In this document: positions 50,801 to 58,733 of the stretch, one piece after another
Layout: each line of letters begins with the position of its first letter
How positions within the stretch are numbered: position 1 is the first letter of the stretch
Source: Sphingomonas sp. CFBP 8760
Lineage (GTDB): Bacteria > Pseudomonadota > Alphaproteobacteria > Sphingomonadales > Sphingomonadaceae
Direction of reading: 5' to 3'
Assembly (NCBI RefSeq): GCF_014841615.1
Contig: NZ_JACYUG010000014.1
Span: 30,926 to 94,925, forward strand
Length of the DNA stretch: 64,000 nt
Position numbers and translations under genes: made by a program
Notes under the pieces: generated by a model
Told to the model about the DNA's origin: nothing
Databases searched by the model: none
Seen by the model: the letters and a program-made list of their open reading frames with translations, nothing else

Positions 50801-51022
50801 CGCCTGCTCGACACCGCGCGCATCGCCGCGCTGGCCGCGGATGCGGGCGTCCGCCAGATCGACGCCGGCCCCGCCGCGATCGCCCTGACGCTAGCGGACC
50901 CGAAGGCGACGCTGCCCGCCCCGTTCGAGGCGGTGAAGCACCGCTGGCTGCTGCGCGAACGCATCGACGACCCCGCCGCCCGGATCGAGCGGCTGCGTGA
51001 CGTGCTGGACGGGCTGGGATGA
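47870..51022 (+). CDS. Mfd-like transcription-repair coupling factor, diverged
   Basis: From ATG 47870, with GGAGG eight bases before, this gives 1050 residues; typical Mfd proteins are about 1150. The N-terminal third is a degenerate UvrB-like region (DEPGEIAIRGTVIDIFPAD is still clear). An RNA-polymerase-interacting domain follows (LHIGDVVVHEDHGLGCVAGL). The translocase carries Walker A GDVGYGKTEVA (about 554-564), DEEQ in VAIDEEQRFG (about 654), LSATPIPRTL, HGRMDASDL and LRGRVGRGGRRGQ. The C-terminal TRCF domain ends at VLDGLG. Many sphingomonads have a full-length mfd elsewhere as well; whether this is the only copy cannot be told. It removes stalled RNA polymerase or recruits UvrA if functional. 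Confidence 0.85.
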   Translation: MLKRTPDTTLPGEAAATDPVAIVAARIALRDEARTLAVVRDGQRGEAIAKLVAAFVPDAVVVHLISSDALPGEAAPPSAGNVGQRVAALRRLRVAATATPGARIVAIVSAAASAVRYPEPAAFDEHPPAFSVGDAIDPAGFPAQAEALGYSEDDRVDEPGEIAIRGTVIDIFPADRATPVRIEFADGVVTALRAYDPVTQLGTEAVDTVVIGQASEPETGSDGKGGVTIVDHLPGAAIVIEPGAQARRDAFLALARDGAPRRRTPAGLVDAKTWAKAIGDTPATLADDGPAEAAPPRFVERADPIRAFRRFAKPVLADGRLVLAGTARDLRFLRARIGAAAAPAESLAAAMAAPVGSVALLEAPVERGFVHAGCTVIAAADLLGSRAQGEEASVAVAGFAGGAELHIGDVVVHEDHGLGCVAGLEAPQGEAAGDHIVLDYARGARRLVPVEEANRIWRYGADRDAVTLDTLDGASWHKRRAAIDAAIAESARALAALAAERDARTVDPIVPDNAAYERFAAGFPFTETADQARAIAAVRADLASGRAMDRLVVGDVGYGKTEVALRAVALVALAGRQAAIVAPTTVLVRQHLDSVRRRFAGTGIEVAGLSRLSTPAERKRVLAGLADGSIQVVIGTAAVAGKAVRYADLALVAIDEEQRFGAAAKAGLRALGAGHVLTLSATPIPRTLQSALVGLQQISIIATPPARRRPIRTTVAAFAGDDVRKALLRERAAGGQSFVVVPRIEDIAAMAATLQRLVPALGVVTAHGRMDASDLDEAMAGFAAGDGDVLLATNIIEAGLDVPRANTMIVHHADRFGLSQLHQLRGRVGRGGRRGQILLTTDGEATIAEATLKRLRTLQALDQLGAGFAISARDLDMRGAGDLIGEEQAGHMKLIGVDLYQHLLGHALRVARGEAADRWQPSLSLGATGRLPDDWIPEADLRLSLYGQLAHLDEVAAIDAFQAELEDRFGPVPEPAARLLDTARIAALAADAGVRQIDAGPAAIALTLADPKATLPAPFEAVKHRWLLRERIDDPAARIERLRDVLDGLG

Positions 51023-51224
51023 TCCGTCTTTATGCGTAACCTGACGCCATGGGGAAAACGGTGGGCGGAAACAGGGCGCACGTTGCTTCCGGTTTTAGGT
51101 TTTCGATGTCGGTATTCAGTACGGCGAGATCGCCTGCCGGTGCCCGAAACATCGCCCGTTCGCCTTGCGGTGATCGCCGATCCGGCATAGGTTACATGTG
51201 ACGGTTTTCATCGGAGCGATGCCC

Positions 51225-51449
51225 ATGCCGGCACCTGTCAGCCAACGGGTTCGGAAGCGCCGCGACGCGCTGCGTGCGGCCGGCCTGCGACCCATCCAGA
51301 TATGGGTTCCCGATACGCGGCGACCGGGTTTCACGGAGGAATGCCGGCGACAGGCGCGCGTGGTGGCCGCTGCTGACAGGGTGGATCATGATCTGGACGC
51401 TTTCATGGATGCGGCCCTAGCCGATCTGGACTCCGAGAGCGGGGCGTGA
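51225..51449 (+). CDS. MazE-like antitoxin (DUF3018)
   Basis: A 74-residue protein from ATG 51225, chosen because CGGAG lies eight bases upstream; ATG 51219 is too near it. The sequence QRVRKRRDALRAAGLRPIQI followed by WVPDTRRPGF is typical of the DUF3018 antitoxins paired with MazF/PemK. The basic N terminus binds DNA and the acidic C terminus (LDAFMDAALADLDSESGA) wraps the toxin. Its stop overlaps the toxin GTG start as GTGA, ensuring coupled synthesis. Autoregulation of the operon is expected. Confidence 0.85.
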   Translation: MPAPVSQRVRKRRDALRAAGLRPIQIWVPDTRRPGFTEECRRQARVVAAADRVDHDLDAFMDAALADLDSESGA

Positions 51450-51769
51450 ACCGGGGCGATCTGGTGACGATCGCCCTGCCCGGCGACTTCGGCAAGCCGC
51501 GTCCCGCGCTCATCATCCAGTCCGACCAGTTCAACCAGACCGGCACGGTCACGGTCCTGCTGGTGTCGGGAACGCTGGTGGATGCGCCCCTGATCCGCAC
51601 GACGATCGACCCGACACCGGCCAACGGGTTGAAGAAACAGTCGCAGGTGATGGTGGACAAGGCCATGTCGGTGAAGCGTGACAAGATCGGGGCAACGATC
51701 GGTCATCTCGATGCCGAAACCATGCTGGCGGTGACGCGAGCTCTGGCTGTCTTCTTCGCTATCGCCTGA
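51446..51769 (+). CDS. MazF/PemK-type endoribonuclease toxin
   Basis: A 107-residue PemK-like toxin that starts NRGDLVTIALPGDFGKPRPA, with the expected start strand, RGD...KPRP motif and QSDQFN. Later come the TIDPTPANGLKKQSQVMVDK and KIGATIGHL motifs of the family. It cleaves mRNA at specific short sequences when the antitoxin is degraded. The GTG at 51446 overlaps the antitoxin stop. No mobile element borders are obvious around this pair, so it is a chromosomal toxin-antitoxin module downstream of the Mfd-like gene. Confidence 0.88.
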   Translation: MNRGDLVTIALPGDFGKPRPALIIQSDQFNQTGTVTVLLVSGTLVDAPLIRTTIDPTPANGLKKQSQVMVDKAMSVKRDKIGATIGHLDAETMLAVTRALAVFFAIA

Positions 51770-51997
51770 TCCGGTCGGGCCCGAAAACGGCTTCACCCCG
51801 GATGATGAGGGGCCTTCGCAAAAAGTGAAAGCCGGATCGAAAAGCCCCGTCACCCCGGGCTTCTCCCGGAGGGTTACAGTGTGGCGACAGCCAACGGTAC
51901 CGCCCGCAGGCCGCAGGCGCCGGTGGATAAGACGACCTTGTTCTGGAAAGGAACGTGCGCCTCATACGAGACGCTCCGTGTCTCTGCGCGAGCAACC

Positions 51998-53080
51998 TTA
52001 CTTCGCCGCCAGCGTCCGCTGCGTCATCATCATCGCCCCGACGATGCATCCGGCGAACAGCGCGCCCTCCATCATGCCGGTGGCGAAACGGGTGACGGGG
52101 CCGAAACCGGCCTCCCCGAACAGGTGCCCCATCCGGTCGAGCTGCAGGCGCGAGGCCGGAAAGCTGCGCGCCAGCGCGTCGAGGCTGCCGCCCATCATCC
52201 GCCCGCCGAGCAGCAGGATCAGCAGCGCGCCCGCCCCGCCGCTGGCGGCCGCGCAGGCGATCCCGTGACGGGGCGAGGGAGTGCGCCCCGCCAGCCATGC
52301 GCCCAGCCCAACCGCGCCCCCCAGCACCAGTCCCTCGGGCGCACCGGTGATGTCGTCGGGCGCATGGCCGAGCAGCAGGTTGAACGCGTCCAGCCCGAGC
52401 AGTTTGACGATCCCCCCCACCGCGAAGCCGCCCAGCGCGCCCCCCGCGATGCGCCACGCGCGCGCGCCGGCGACCCGCGAGGCGGCAATCCCGGCGCTGA
52501 CCCCGGCCCCGCCGACCACCGCGGCCACCACCGTCAGCCACAACAGGACGAGCAGGACGGAGGCGCCGCCTGCCCCGGCTCCCTGCCCAGTTCCCTGCGT
52601 CGCCATGATCGAGCCGTAGAACAGTCCCCCGACGATACCCGCCACCCCGGCCCCCAGCGTGCCCGCGCCGCCCAGCATCAGGGCATCGTGCAGGTTGTCG
52701 GTCGGGGCATGGGCCGGCGGTGCGGGCGGACTGGCGGGTTCGTCATCGGCCGGCAGGGTCGCGGCGCGGGTGACGGTGGCGACGAAGCGATAGCCATGTT
52801 TCGGGACGGTGACGATGAACCGGGGCCGCGCGGCATCGTCGCCGAGCTGGCGGCGCAACGTCCTGATGCACTGGGTCAGCGCCTCGTCGGTGACGGGGAC
52901 GCCGTGCCACACCTCGCCCAGGAAACGGTCCTTGGTCACCAGCGTGCCGGCCTCCGTCACCAGCAGGATCAGCGCGTCGAGGTAACGGGGGCTGAGGTCC
53001 ACCGCGATCCCGTCGCGCCGCAACAGGCGGTTGTCCGCATCCAGGGTGAAGCGGTCGAACAGATAGCCGTCGCCTGTCAT
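51998..53080 (-). CDS. CadC-like winged-helix regulator with polytopic membrane domain
   Basis: A 360-residue protein. Residues 1-105 form an OmpR/PhoB-type winged helix: YLFDRFTLDADNRLLRRDG, then LSPRYLDALILLVTEAGTLV and RTLRRQLGDDAARPRFIVTV and PKHGYRFVA. After a proline-rich linker there are about six hydrophobic segments (from about 140 to 355), rich in glycine and alanine. CadC and ToxR have one helix and a periplasmic sensor; here the C-terminal half is nearly all membrane with only short loops, so it senses something in or through the membrane. It is divergent from a membrane protein gene (start 53193, 112 bases apart), which it probably controls. Confidence 0.82.
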   Translation of the reverse strand: MTGDGYLFDRFTLDADNRLLRRDGIAVDLSPRYLDALILLVTEAGTLVTKDRFLGEVWHGVPVTDEALTQCIRTLRRQLGDDAARPRFIVTVPKHGYRFVATVTRAATLPADDEPASPPAPPAHAPTDNLHDALMLGGAGTLGAGVAGIVGGLFYGSIMATQGTGQGAGAGGASVLLVLLWLTVVAAVVGGAGVSAGIAASRVAGARAWRIAGGALGGFAVGGIVKLLGLDAFNLLLGHAPDDITGAPEGLVLGGAVGLGAWLAGRTPSPRHGIACAAASGGAGALLILLLGGRMMGGSLDALARSFPASRLQLDRMGHLFGEAGFGPVTRFATGMMEGALFAGCIVGAMMMTQRTLAAK

Positions 53081-53192
53081 GTACTGGCTGTCACTTGCTG
53101 TCTGTCACTTTTCAGCAAATCCTCATCGATCGCTCATGCCGCTCACCCCGCGACCGGGCAGGGAACGGCCTTCGCACCATGGAGGCAAGCCG

Positions 53193-53759
53193 ATGACGAA
53201 GGAAGTGACGGAAGGCAAAGGAGGCTGCAACCCGTGGCGGATCGCGGGCTGGGGACTGGCGGCGACATTGTGGCTGATCCCGCTGGCGACGATGCGGATC
53301 ACCGATGCGGTGAACTGGACGGCCTTCGATTTCGTGTTTGCCGCGGTGATGATCGGGGGTGTCGGGATCGCGTTCGAACTGGCGGTTCGGACGACGCGCA
53401 ACCTGGCCTATCGCGCCGGCAGCGGGCTGGCGCTGGTGACCGCCTTCCTGCTGATATGGATCAACGCCGCGGTGGGCATCATCGGCGACGAGGGCAACCC
53501 GCTCAACCTGCTGTACGGCGCGGTGCTGGCAACCGCGCTGGCCGGCGCAATCGGCGCACGTTTCCAGGCCCGGGGCATGGCCCGCGCGATGACCGCGGCT
53601 GCGATCGTGCAGGCGCTGGTTGGGGGCGTCGCGGTCGTCGCCGGCGGCAGCGCGCCGCCCGGCCCGACCGGCCAGATCGTGCTCAACGGCCTGTTCGTGC
53701 TGCTGTTCGCCGGCGCCGCGCTGCTGTTCGCCCGCGCGGCCGGAACCGCTGATGGATGA
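53193..53759 (+). CDS. Unknown six-helix membrane protein, divergent from CadC-like regulator
   Basis: A 188-residue protein from ATG 53193, with GGAGG seven bases upstream; the open frame further upstream to 53079 overlaps the promoter region of the regulator and is rejected. About five or six hydrophobic segments (ATLWLIPLATMR; FDFVFAAVMIGGVGIAFELA; LALVTAFLLIWINAAVGIIG) and a C-terminal VLNGLFVLLFAGAALLFARA. I do not recognise a family name, but small inner-membrane proteins like this are often found next to ToxR-like regulators in sphingomonads and xanthomonads. It is likely the target of the divergent regulator. Confidence 0.65.
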   Translation: MTKEVTEGKGGCNPWRIAGWGLAATLWLIPLATMRITDAVNWTAFDFVFAAVMIGGVGIAFELAVRTTRNLAYRAGSGLALVTAFLLIWINAAVGIIGDEGNPLNLLYGAVLATALAGAIGARFQARGMARAMTAAAIVQALVGGVAVVAGGSAPPGPTGQIVLNGLFVLLFAGAALLFARAAGTADG

Positions 53760-53912
53760 CACGAAGCCATATGCCTGTCGGATCGTCGACATGTATGCCG
53801 TACGATGGCCTTTCGTCACCACGCCCTGATCCCGTAGAGCTTGTCCCACCGGACACAGGCGCATGCAGGAAGGTGCCGATGATCCGGACCAACGGGAAAG
53901 CACGGACGGGGC

Positions 53913-54425
53913 ATGAAACGGGGCATGAAGAAGCGTGGCCCATCCCCGCAGCGCCGCGATGACCGCCGCCGTCGTCGATCCTCCGTCCCCGGCGCGGTCG
54001 CCGGGGCGGCGGGGTTTGCCTGGCAGGAATGGCTGGTCGGGATCGGCGCGCTGGCGATCGGCATCGGGGCTGGCCTGTTCGGCCTGTCGGACCTGTCCGT
54101 CTGGGTCGACGCCATGCGCCGCGATGCCCCCGTCATCCGGACGGGCAGCATGATGTTCGCGCTGCCCCTGTTCGGGATCGGTTTCCTGTCGTTGAGTGCG
54201 CTCGCGCCGCTATCGCGCCTCGGTGCCGCGCGGCGGGAGCGGTGGACGGGGGCCGCGTTCGGGCTGTTCCTGGCATCGGTCGTCATCGGGATGTTGCTGA
54301 TGATCGCCGGGCCGTTCGTGATCGGTGCCGTCATGACGCGCCATCACTACGCCTGCCAGACCAGGGCGGGGTTCCGGACGGTGTATGTGACATGGGCGTA
54401 TGACGGGCGGCCGTGCCCGGCATGA
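53913..54425 (+). CDS. Unknown membrane protein with basic N terminus
   Basis: A 170-residue protein, first MKRGMKKRGPSPQRRDDRRR, highly basic for 26 residues, then three hydrophobic segments at about 38-62, 80-102 and 115-140, and a short cysteine-containing tail (HHYACQTRAG; GRPCPA). ATG 53913 and 53925 are both possible. I do not recognise the family. It is 150 bases after the previous membrane protein gene and about 110 before the DUF2339 gene, in the same direction, but whether it belongs to that operon is unclear. Confidence 0.5.
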   Translation: MKRGMKKRGPSPQRRDDRRRRRSSVPGAVAGAAGFAWQEWLVGIGALAIGIGAGLFGLSDLSVWVDAMRRDAPVIRTGSMMFALPLFGIGFLSLSALAPLSRLGAARRERWTGAAFGLFLASVVIGMLLMIAGPFVIGAVMTRHHYACQTRAGFRTVYVTWAYDGRPCPA

Positions 54426-54536
54426 CGGTCGATCCTGCGGGGGGAAGGGGTAACGGATCGACAGCCGGCCGTGATCTGCGCCATGCTGCCCCCGCGTGTC
54501 GCGACAGGGGATCGCGCGACAGGGGATCGAACGCTG

Positions 54537-57395
54537 ATGATATTGTGGTCGGCGTTGTTGGCGGCGCTCGTCGGGTGGGTGCTGGTCGGATACAGTGAGC
54601 ATGGACTGATTCTAGGTGGGATCGTCGGTGCGCTGGTCGGCTGGGCCGGCCGCAGGATGATCCGGATGGAGGTCGCGACGGCGACTGCGCCGCTGCAGGC
54701 GCAGATCGACCTGCTGGCCACCCGCCTGCACGAACGGGGGGAAAGCATGCCAGCCCCCGTACCGGTGCCGGCCCCCGCGTCAGCGCCGGCGGAGCCCGTC
54801 GTCGCGCCGGTCGATCCCTTCCCGGACGAGGAGGAGCCGGGGCGGATGGTCGGGTTCGATCCCGCGGTGTGGCGCGCACCCCCCGGCACCCCCGCACCTG
54901 CACCCGCCACGCCAGCGCCGGTGGAGCCGGCCCCCGCCGCGCCGGCCGAACCGGGCCTGGTCGAGGCGGCGATCGCGCGGGCGCGGGATTGGCTGCTGGG
55001 CGGCAACACCATCGTCCGGCTCGGGCTGGTCGTCCTGTTCGTGGGCCTGTCGTTCCTGGCCAGCTATGCCGCCGCGGCGGGGCTGTTCCCGATCGAGTTC
55101 CGGCTGGCGGTGGTCGCCGCGATCGGCGTCGCGCTGCTCGTCACTGGGTTCCGCACGCGGACCGGCCGGCCGGGGTTCGGGCTGGCGCTGCAGGGCGGCG
55201 GGGTTGCGATCCTCTACCTCACCTTATTCGCCGCGGCGAAGTTGTACGACACGGTGCCGGTCGGCGCGGCGTTCGCGCTGATGATCGTGGTGTGCGCGGC
55301 CGGCTGCGCGCTGGCGCTGCTGCAACGGTCGCAGGCACTGGCGCTGACCGCCTTCGCGGGCGGGTTCGCGGTGCCGCTGCTGCTGTCGGACGGCACCGGC
55401 GACGTCGTCGGCCTGTTCGCCTATTACACGCTGCTGAACCTCGCGATCCTGTTCATCGCGGGCCGGCGGTCGTGGCGGCTGCTCAACCTGCTGGGCTTCG
55501 TCGCGACGTTCGGCGTCATGACCCTGTGGGAGGCGGCGTCCTATCAACCGGCCGATTTCGCGGCGGGGCAGGTGTTCCTGATCGTCTGGGTCCTGATCTA
55601 CGTCGCGACGGGCATGATGCAGGCGCGCGCGACGCCGGGCCGGTTCGGCAACGTGGTCGATACGACCCTGTCGTTCGGGCCGGCGCTGGCGGGGTTCGGG
55701 TTGCAGGTCGGGCTGGTCCATGACCGTCCGTTCGGCAGCGCCTTCGCCGCGCTGGGGTTCGCCGCGCTTTATCTGGGGATCGCCGCGTTCACGATGCACC
55801 GGCGTCGCGACGAACTGCGGGTGATGAACGAGACGATGCTGGCGATCGGCATCGGCTTCGTCACGCTGGCGGTGCCGCTGGCGCTGGGCGCGCGCTGGAC
55901 CTCGGCGGTCTGGGCGCTGGAGGGGGCCGGCGCGGTCTGGGTCGGGATGCGGCAGGCGCGCTGGATGCCGCGGCTGTTCGGCCTGTTGCTCCAGTCGATC
56001 GCGGCGCTGCTGTGCCTGATTGCCCTCAATGTCGCGCCGTTGGCCGGTGCCGGGTTTGTCGGCCCGGTGCTGATCGCGCTGGCGCTGGGCATCACCGCCT
56101 GGTGGCTGCGCACGCCGCTGCCGCACAGCGGATCGCGGTTCGCGCGCGGCTATGCCCGGATCGAAGCGGTGCTGGGCGATCCGGCCTTTCTGGTGGCGTT
56201 CGGCTTCTGGTGGCTCGCCTGGGCGGTCGAGGCCGGGCGGTACCTGCCCCCGGTCGAGCGCGGCGGGATGCCGGTGCCGGTCTTCGCGGGGGCGACGCGC
56301 GCGCTGCTGATGATGCTCGCCTATGTCGGCAGTGCGTGGGGGGCACAGGCGATCGGCCGTCGCCTGCGCTGGCCGGTCGCGGGCTGGCCCGCCCGGGCGA
56401 CGCTGATCGCGCTGGCCTTGGGGTTCGTGGCGGAGAGGGCGGCCGGCTCGCATGTCCTGTCCGCCCCCGACTGGGCGATCTGGGCGGTGTCGATCGCGCT
56501 CCATCTGCACATGCTCCACCGGATCGATCGCGACGGCGACGCGGCCGGGCGGCAGCCGATGGTGCGCGCCGCCCATGCCGGCGGGGTGTGGCTGGGCGGG
56601 GCGCTGGCGATCGACAGCGTGCTGTTCGTCCTCGAACAGACCGGCCTGTCGACACGGGGCGCATGGGAAGAGGCGGCGCTGCTGACCACGGTCGCCGCGA
56701 TCCTCGCCGGGCTGACGCGGTGGACGCGTGGCGCCTTGCAGGGGCGCGGCACTCCCCGCTGGCCGCTGGCACGGCACGAAGCCGATTATGGCTGGTACGC
56801 GGCGTTGCCGGTCGCGGCGCTGCTGGTGCCGGCGATGCTGCTGGTCGCGCTGTTCTCGTCCGGTTCGGCGGACCCCTTGCCCTATGTCCCGCTGCTCAAC
56901 CCCGCCGACCTGTCGGTCGCGCTGGCGCTGGCGACGCTGGAATGGTGGCGGCGGGCGATCGGGGCGGCGAACCTGCCGAACCCCGGTGCCGCAGCCCTTG
57001 GCGGCCGGGCGGCGCGCGGCATGATCGCGTGGCTGGCGTTCGTGGCGGTCAATACGGTGTGGCTGCGCATCGCCCACCATCTGCTGGGGGTGGCGTGGAA
57101 TCCGGGGGCGCTGCTGTCCAGCTTCGTGGTGCAGACCGGCCTTGCGATCCTGTGGACGCTGGTCGCGCTGGCGCTGATGGTGGTGGCGCATCGCCGGATG
57201 CGGCGGACCTTGTGGCTGATCGGCGCGGCGTTGCTGGGGCTGACGGTCGTCAAGCTGCTGCTGATCGACATGAACGGCAGCGGCGGGGGCGCGCGGATCG
57301 TCGCCTTCATCGTCGTCGGGTTGCTGATGCTGGTCGTCGGCTATCTCGCGCCGCTGCCGCCCAGGCCGCAAGCCGTCAAGGGGGAGGGACGATGA
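54537..57395 (+). CDS. DUF2339 polytopic membrane protein
   Basis: A 952-residue membrane protein with about 25 hydrophobic segments, the size and composition of DUF2339 proteins. The N terminus (ILWSALLAALVGWVLVGYSE) gives two helices and a short coiled coil (ATAPLQAQIDLLATRLHERG), then a proline-rich linker, then LGGNTIVRLGLVVLFVGLSF, the start of the DUF2339 core. ATG 54537 fits this layout; upstream codons at 54471 and 54483 remain open. It shares an ATGA overlap with the DUF3999 gene, a pairing I know from other Proteobacteria. Its role is unknown; GT-C-like or cell-envelope functions have been suggested on the basis of topology only. Confidence 0.85.
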   Translation: MILWSALLAALVGWVLVGYSEHGLILGGIVGALVGWAGRRMIRMEVATATAPLQAQIDLLATRLHERGESMPAPVPVPAPASAPAEPVVAPVDPFPDEEEPGRMVGFDPAVWRAPPGTPAPAPATPAPVEPAPAAPAEPGLVEAAIARARDWLLGGNTIVRLGLVVLFVGLSFLASYAAAAGLFPIEFRLAVVAAIGVALLVTGFRTRTGRPGFGLALQGGGVAILYLTLFAAAKLYDTVPVGAAFALMIVVCAAGCALALLQRSQALALTAFAGGFAVPLLLSDGTGDVVGLFAYYTLLNLAILFIAGRRSWRLLNLLGFVATFGVMTLWEAASYQPADFAAGQVFLIVWVLIYVATGMMQARATPGRFGNVVDTTLSFGPALAGFGLQVGLVHDRPFGSAFAALGFAALYLGIAAFTMHRRRDELRVMNETMLAIGIGFVTLAVPLALGARWTSAVWALEGAGAVWVGMRQARWMPRLFGLLLQSIAALLCLIALNVAPLAGAGFVGPVLIALALGITAWWLRTPLPHSGSRFARGYARIEAVLGDPAFLVAFGFWWLAWAVEAGRYLPPVERGGMPVPVFAGATRALLMMLAYVGSAWGAQAIGRRLRWPVAGWPARATLIALALGFVAERAAGSHVLSAPDWAIWAVSIALHLHMLHRIDRDGDAAGRQPMVRAAHAGGVWLGGALAIDSVLFVLEQTGLSTRGAWEEAALLTTVAAILAGLTRWTRGALQGRGTPRWPLARHEADYGWYAALPVAALLVPAMLLVALFSSGSADPLPYVPLLNPADLSVALALATLEWWRRAIGAANLPNPGAAALGGRAARGMIAWLAFVAVNTVWLRIAHHLLGVAWNPGALLSSFVVQTGLAILWTLVALALMVVAHRRMRRTLWLIGAALLGLTVVKLLLIDMNGSGGGARIVAFIVVGLLMLVVGYLAPLPPRPQAVKGEGR

Positions 57396-58726
57396 GGCGG
57401 CTGATGCTGGCGGCCGTCCTGCTCGTCGCGGCCGCCCCGGCGGGCAGGGATGGCGATCCGGGCGCCTATGCTGTCCGCATTGCCGTGACGGCGGACGGCG
57501 ATGCGCCGGTGCAGCGGCTGGCGCTGCCCCCGGCTGCGCTGGCCGCGGTGCAGACGCCGGGTCTTGCCGATATCCGCCTGTTCGACGCGCGGGGCCGCGC
57601 GATGCCGATCGCCCGCCTCTCCGCCACGCCGGCGGAACGCCGCGACACGCTGGCGGCGATGCCGATCCTGGGGGCGGCCGACGCGTTCAGGGTCAGCGGC
57701 CTGTCGCTGCGGATCGACCGGGCCGGGGATGCACGGATCGCCCGCGTCGACGGCACGATCGCCCCCGGCACCGACGGATCGGTACTGCTCGGCACCCTGC
57801 TCGACACGCGCGCCGTGACGGGCGAGGCGCGCGCGCTGACGCTCGATGCCGATATGCCCGCGGGCCAGCCGGTGACCTTCACCGTCGAGGCGAGCCGCGA
57901 CCTGTCGGACTGGCGGCCGCTGGGGCGGAAGACCGTCTATCGCGCCGCCACCGATACTGCGCGCAATGCGACGATCGCGCTGGAAGATGCCGGCTTGTCC
58001 GGCGATTATCTGCGCGTGACGTGGCGGCTGGCGTCGCGGCCGCTGTCGCCGATCGCGGTACGCGGGGCGACGTTGCGCAGCCGGCCGGCCGCGTCCGTCG
58101 CGCTGGCATGGGTGACGGCGCGACTACCACCGGGCGGGGATGCGCGCACCATCGACGTCGCGACCCCGTTCGCCCTGCCGATCGCGGCGCTGCGGCTCGT
58201 GCCGGCGGGGGACGACATGCTCGTCCCCGTCCGCATCCTCGGCCGCGACGATGCGGAACAGCCATGGACCCTGCTTGGCGAAGGCGTCGCGGCGCGGACG
58301 GGAGAGGACATCGCGTTGACCGGTGGCCCGTACCGGCTGCTGCGGATAGCGGCCGATCCCGGCTCGTCGGGCTTTTCCGCGTCGCCGGGGGTGCGGATCG
58401 GTTTCGTGCCGCACGACCTGATGTTCCTGACGGCCGGGCGCGCGCCGTTCACGCTGGCGGTCGGCCGGGCGGGGGCGCGCGATGCCTATCTGCCCGTGGC
58501 CGCGTTGATGACGCAGGCGGCCGGCCGGCCCGTCGGCATCGCGCAGGCCGGCGCCCCGCCCGCAAGCGTGACGCTGGCCGAGGCCGGCGACACCGGCCGC
58601 GATATGCGCCGGACGATACTGTGGCTGATCCTGCTGGGGGCGACCGCGCTGCTCGCCGGGCTGGCGTGGCTGCTGTGGCGGCGACGGTTGCCGGACGGTG
58701 AGGCGGCGCCGGTCGACCGGCCATAG
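57392..58726 (+). CDS. DUF3999-type periplasmic protein with C-terminal membrane anchor
   Basis: A 444-residue protein from ATG 57392, preceded by GGGGAGG. A signal peptide (MRRLMLAAVLLVAAAPAG) is followed by beta-rich domains typical of DUF3999 (VQRLALPPAALAAVQTPGLA; LRVTWRLASRPLSPIAVRGA). A single helix at the C terminus (ILWLILLGATALLAGLAWLL) then a basic tail anchors it to the inner membrane. It overlaps the DUF2339 stop by four bases and so is made with it; the pair likely forms a membrane complex with this protein facing the periplasm. Biochemical function unknown. Confidence 0.83.
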   Translation: MRRLMLAAVLLVAAAPAGRDGDPGAYAVRIAVTADGDAPVQRLALPPAALAAVQTPGLADIRLFDARGRAMPIARLSATPAERRDTLAAMPILGAADAFRVSGLSLRIDRAGDARIARVDGTIAPGTDGSVLLGTLLDTRAVTGEARALTLDADMPAGQPVTFTVEASRDLSDWRPLGRKTVYRAATDTARNATIALEDAGLSGDYLRVTWRLASRPLSPIAVRGATLRSRPAASVALAWVTARLPPGGDARTIDVATPFALPIAALRLVPAGDDMLVPVRILGRDDAEQPWTLLGEGVAARTGEDIALTGGPYRLLRIAADPGSSGFSASPGVRIGFVPHDLMFLTAGRAPFTLAVGRAGARDAYLPVAALMTQAAGRPVGIAQAGAPPASVTLAEAGDTGRDMRRTILWLILLGATALLAGLAWLLWRRRLPDGEAAPVDRP

Positions 58727-58733
58727 GGGACGG

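Noticed and set aside
55224..57371. Long open frame of 715 codons on the minus strand
   Set aside because: It is the antisense shadow of the DUF2339 gene in high-GC DNA; it is composed mainly of R, Q, D, P and H and has no domain or start signal.
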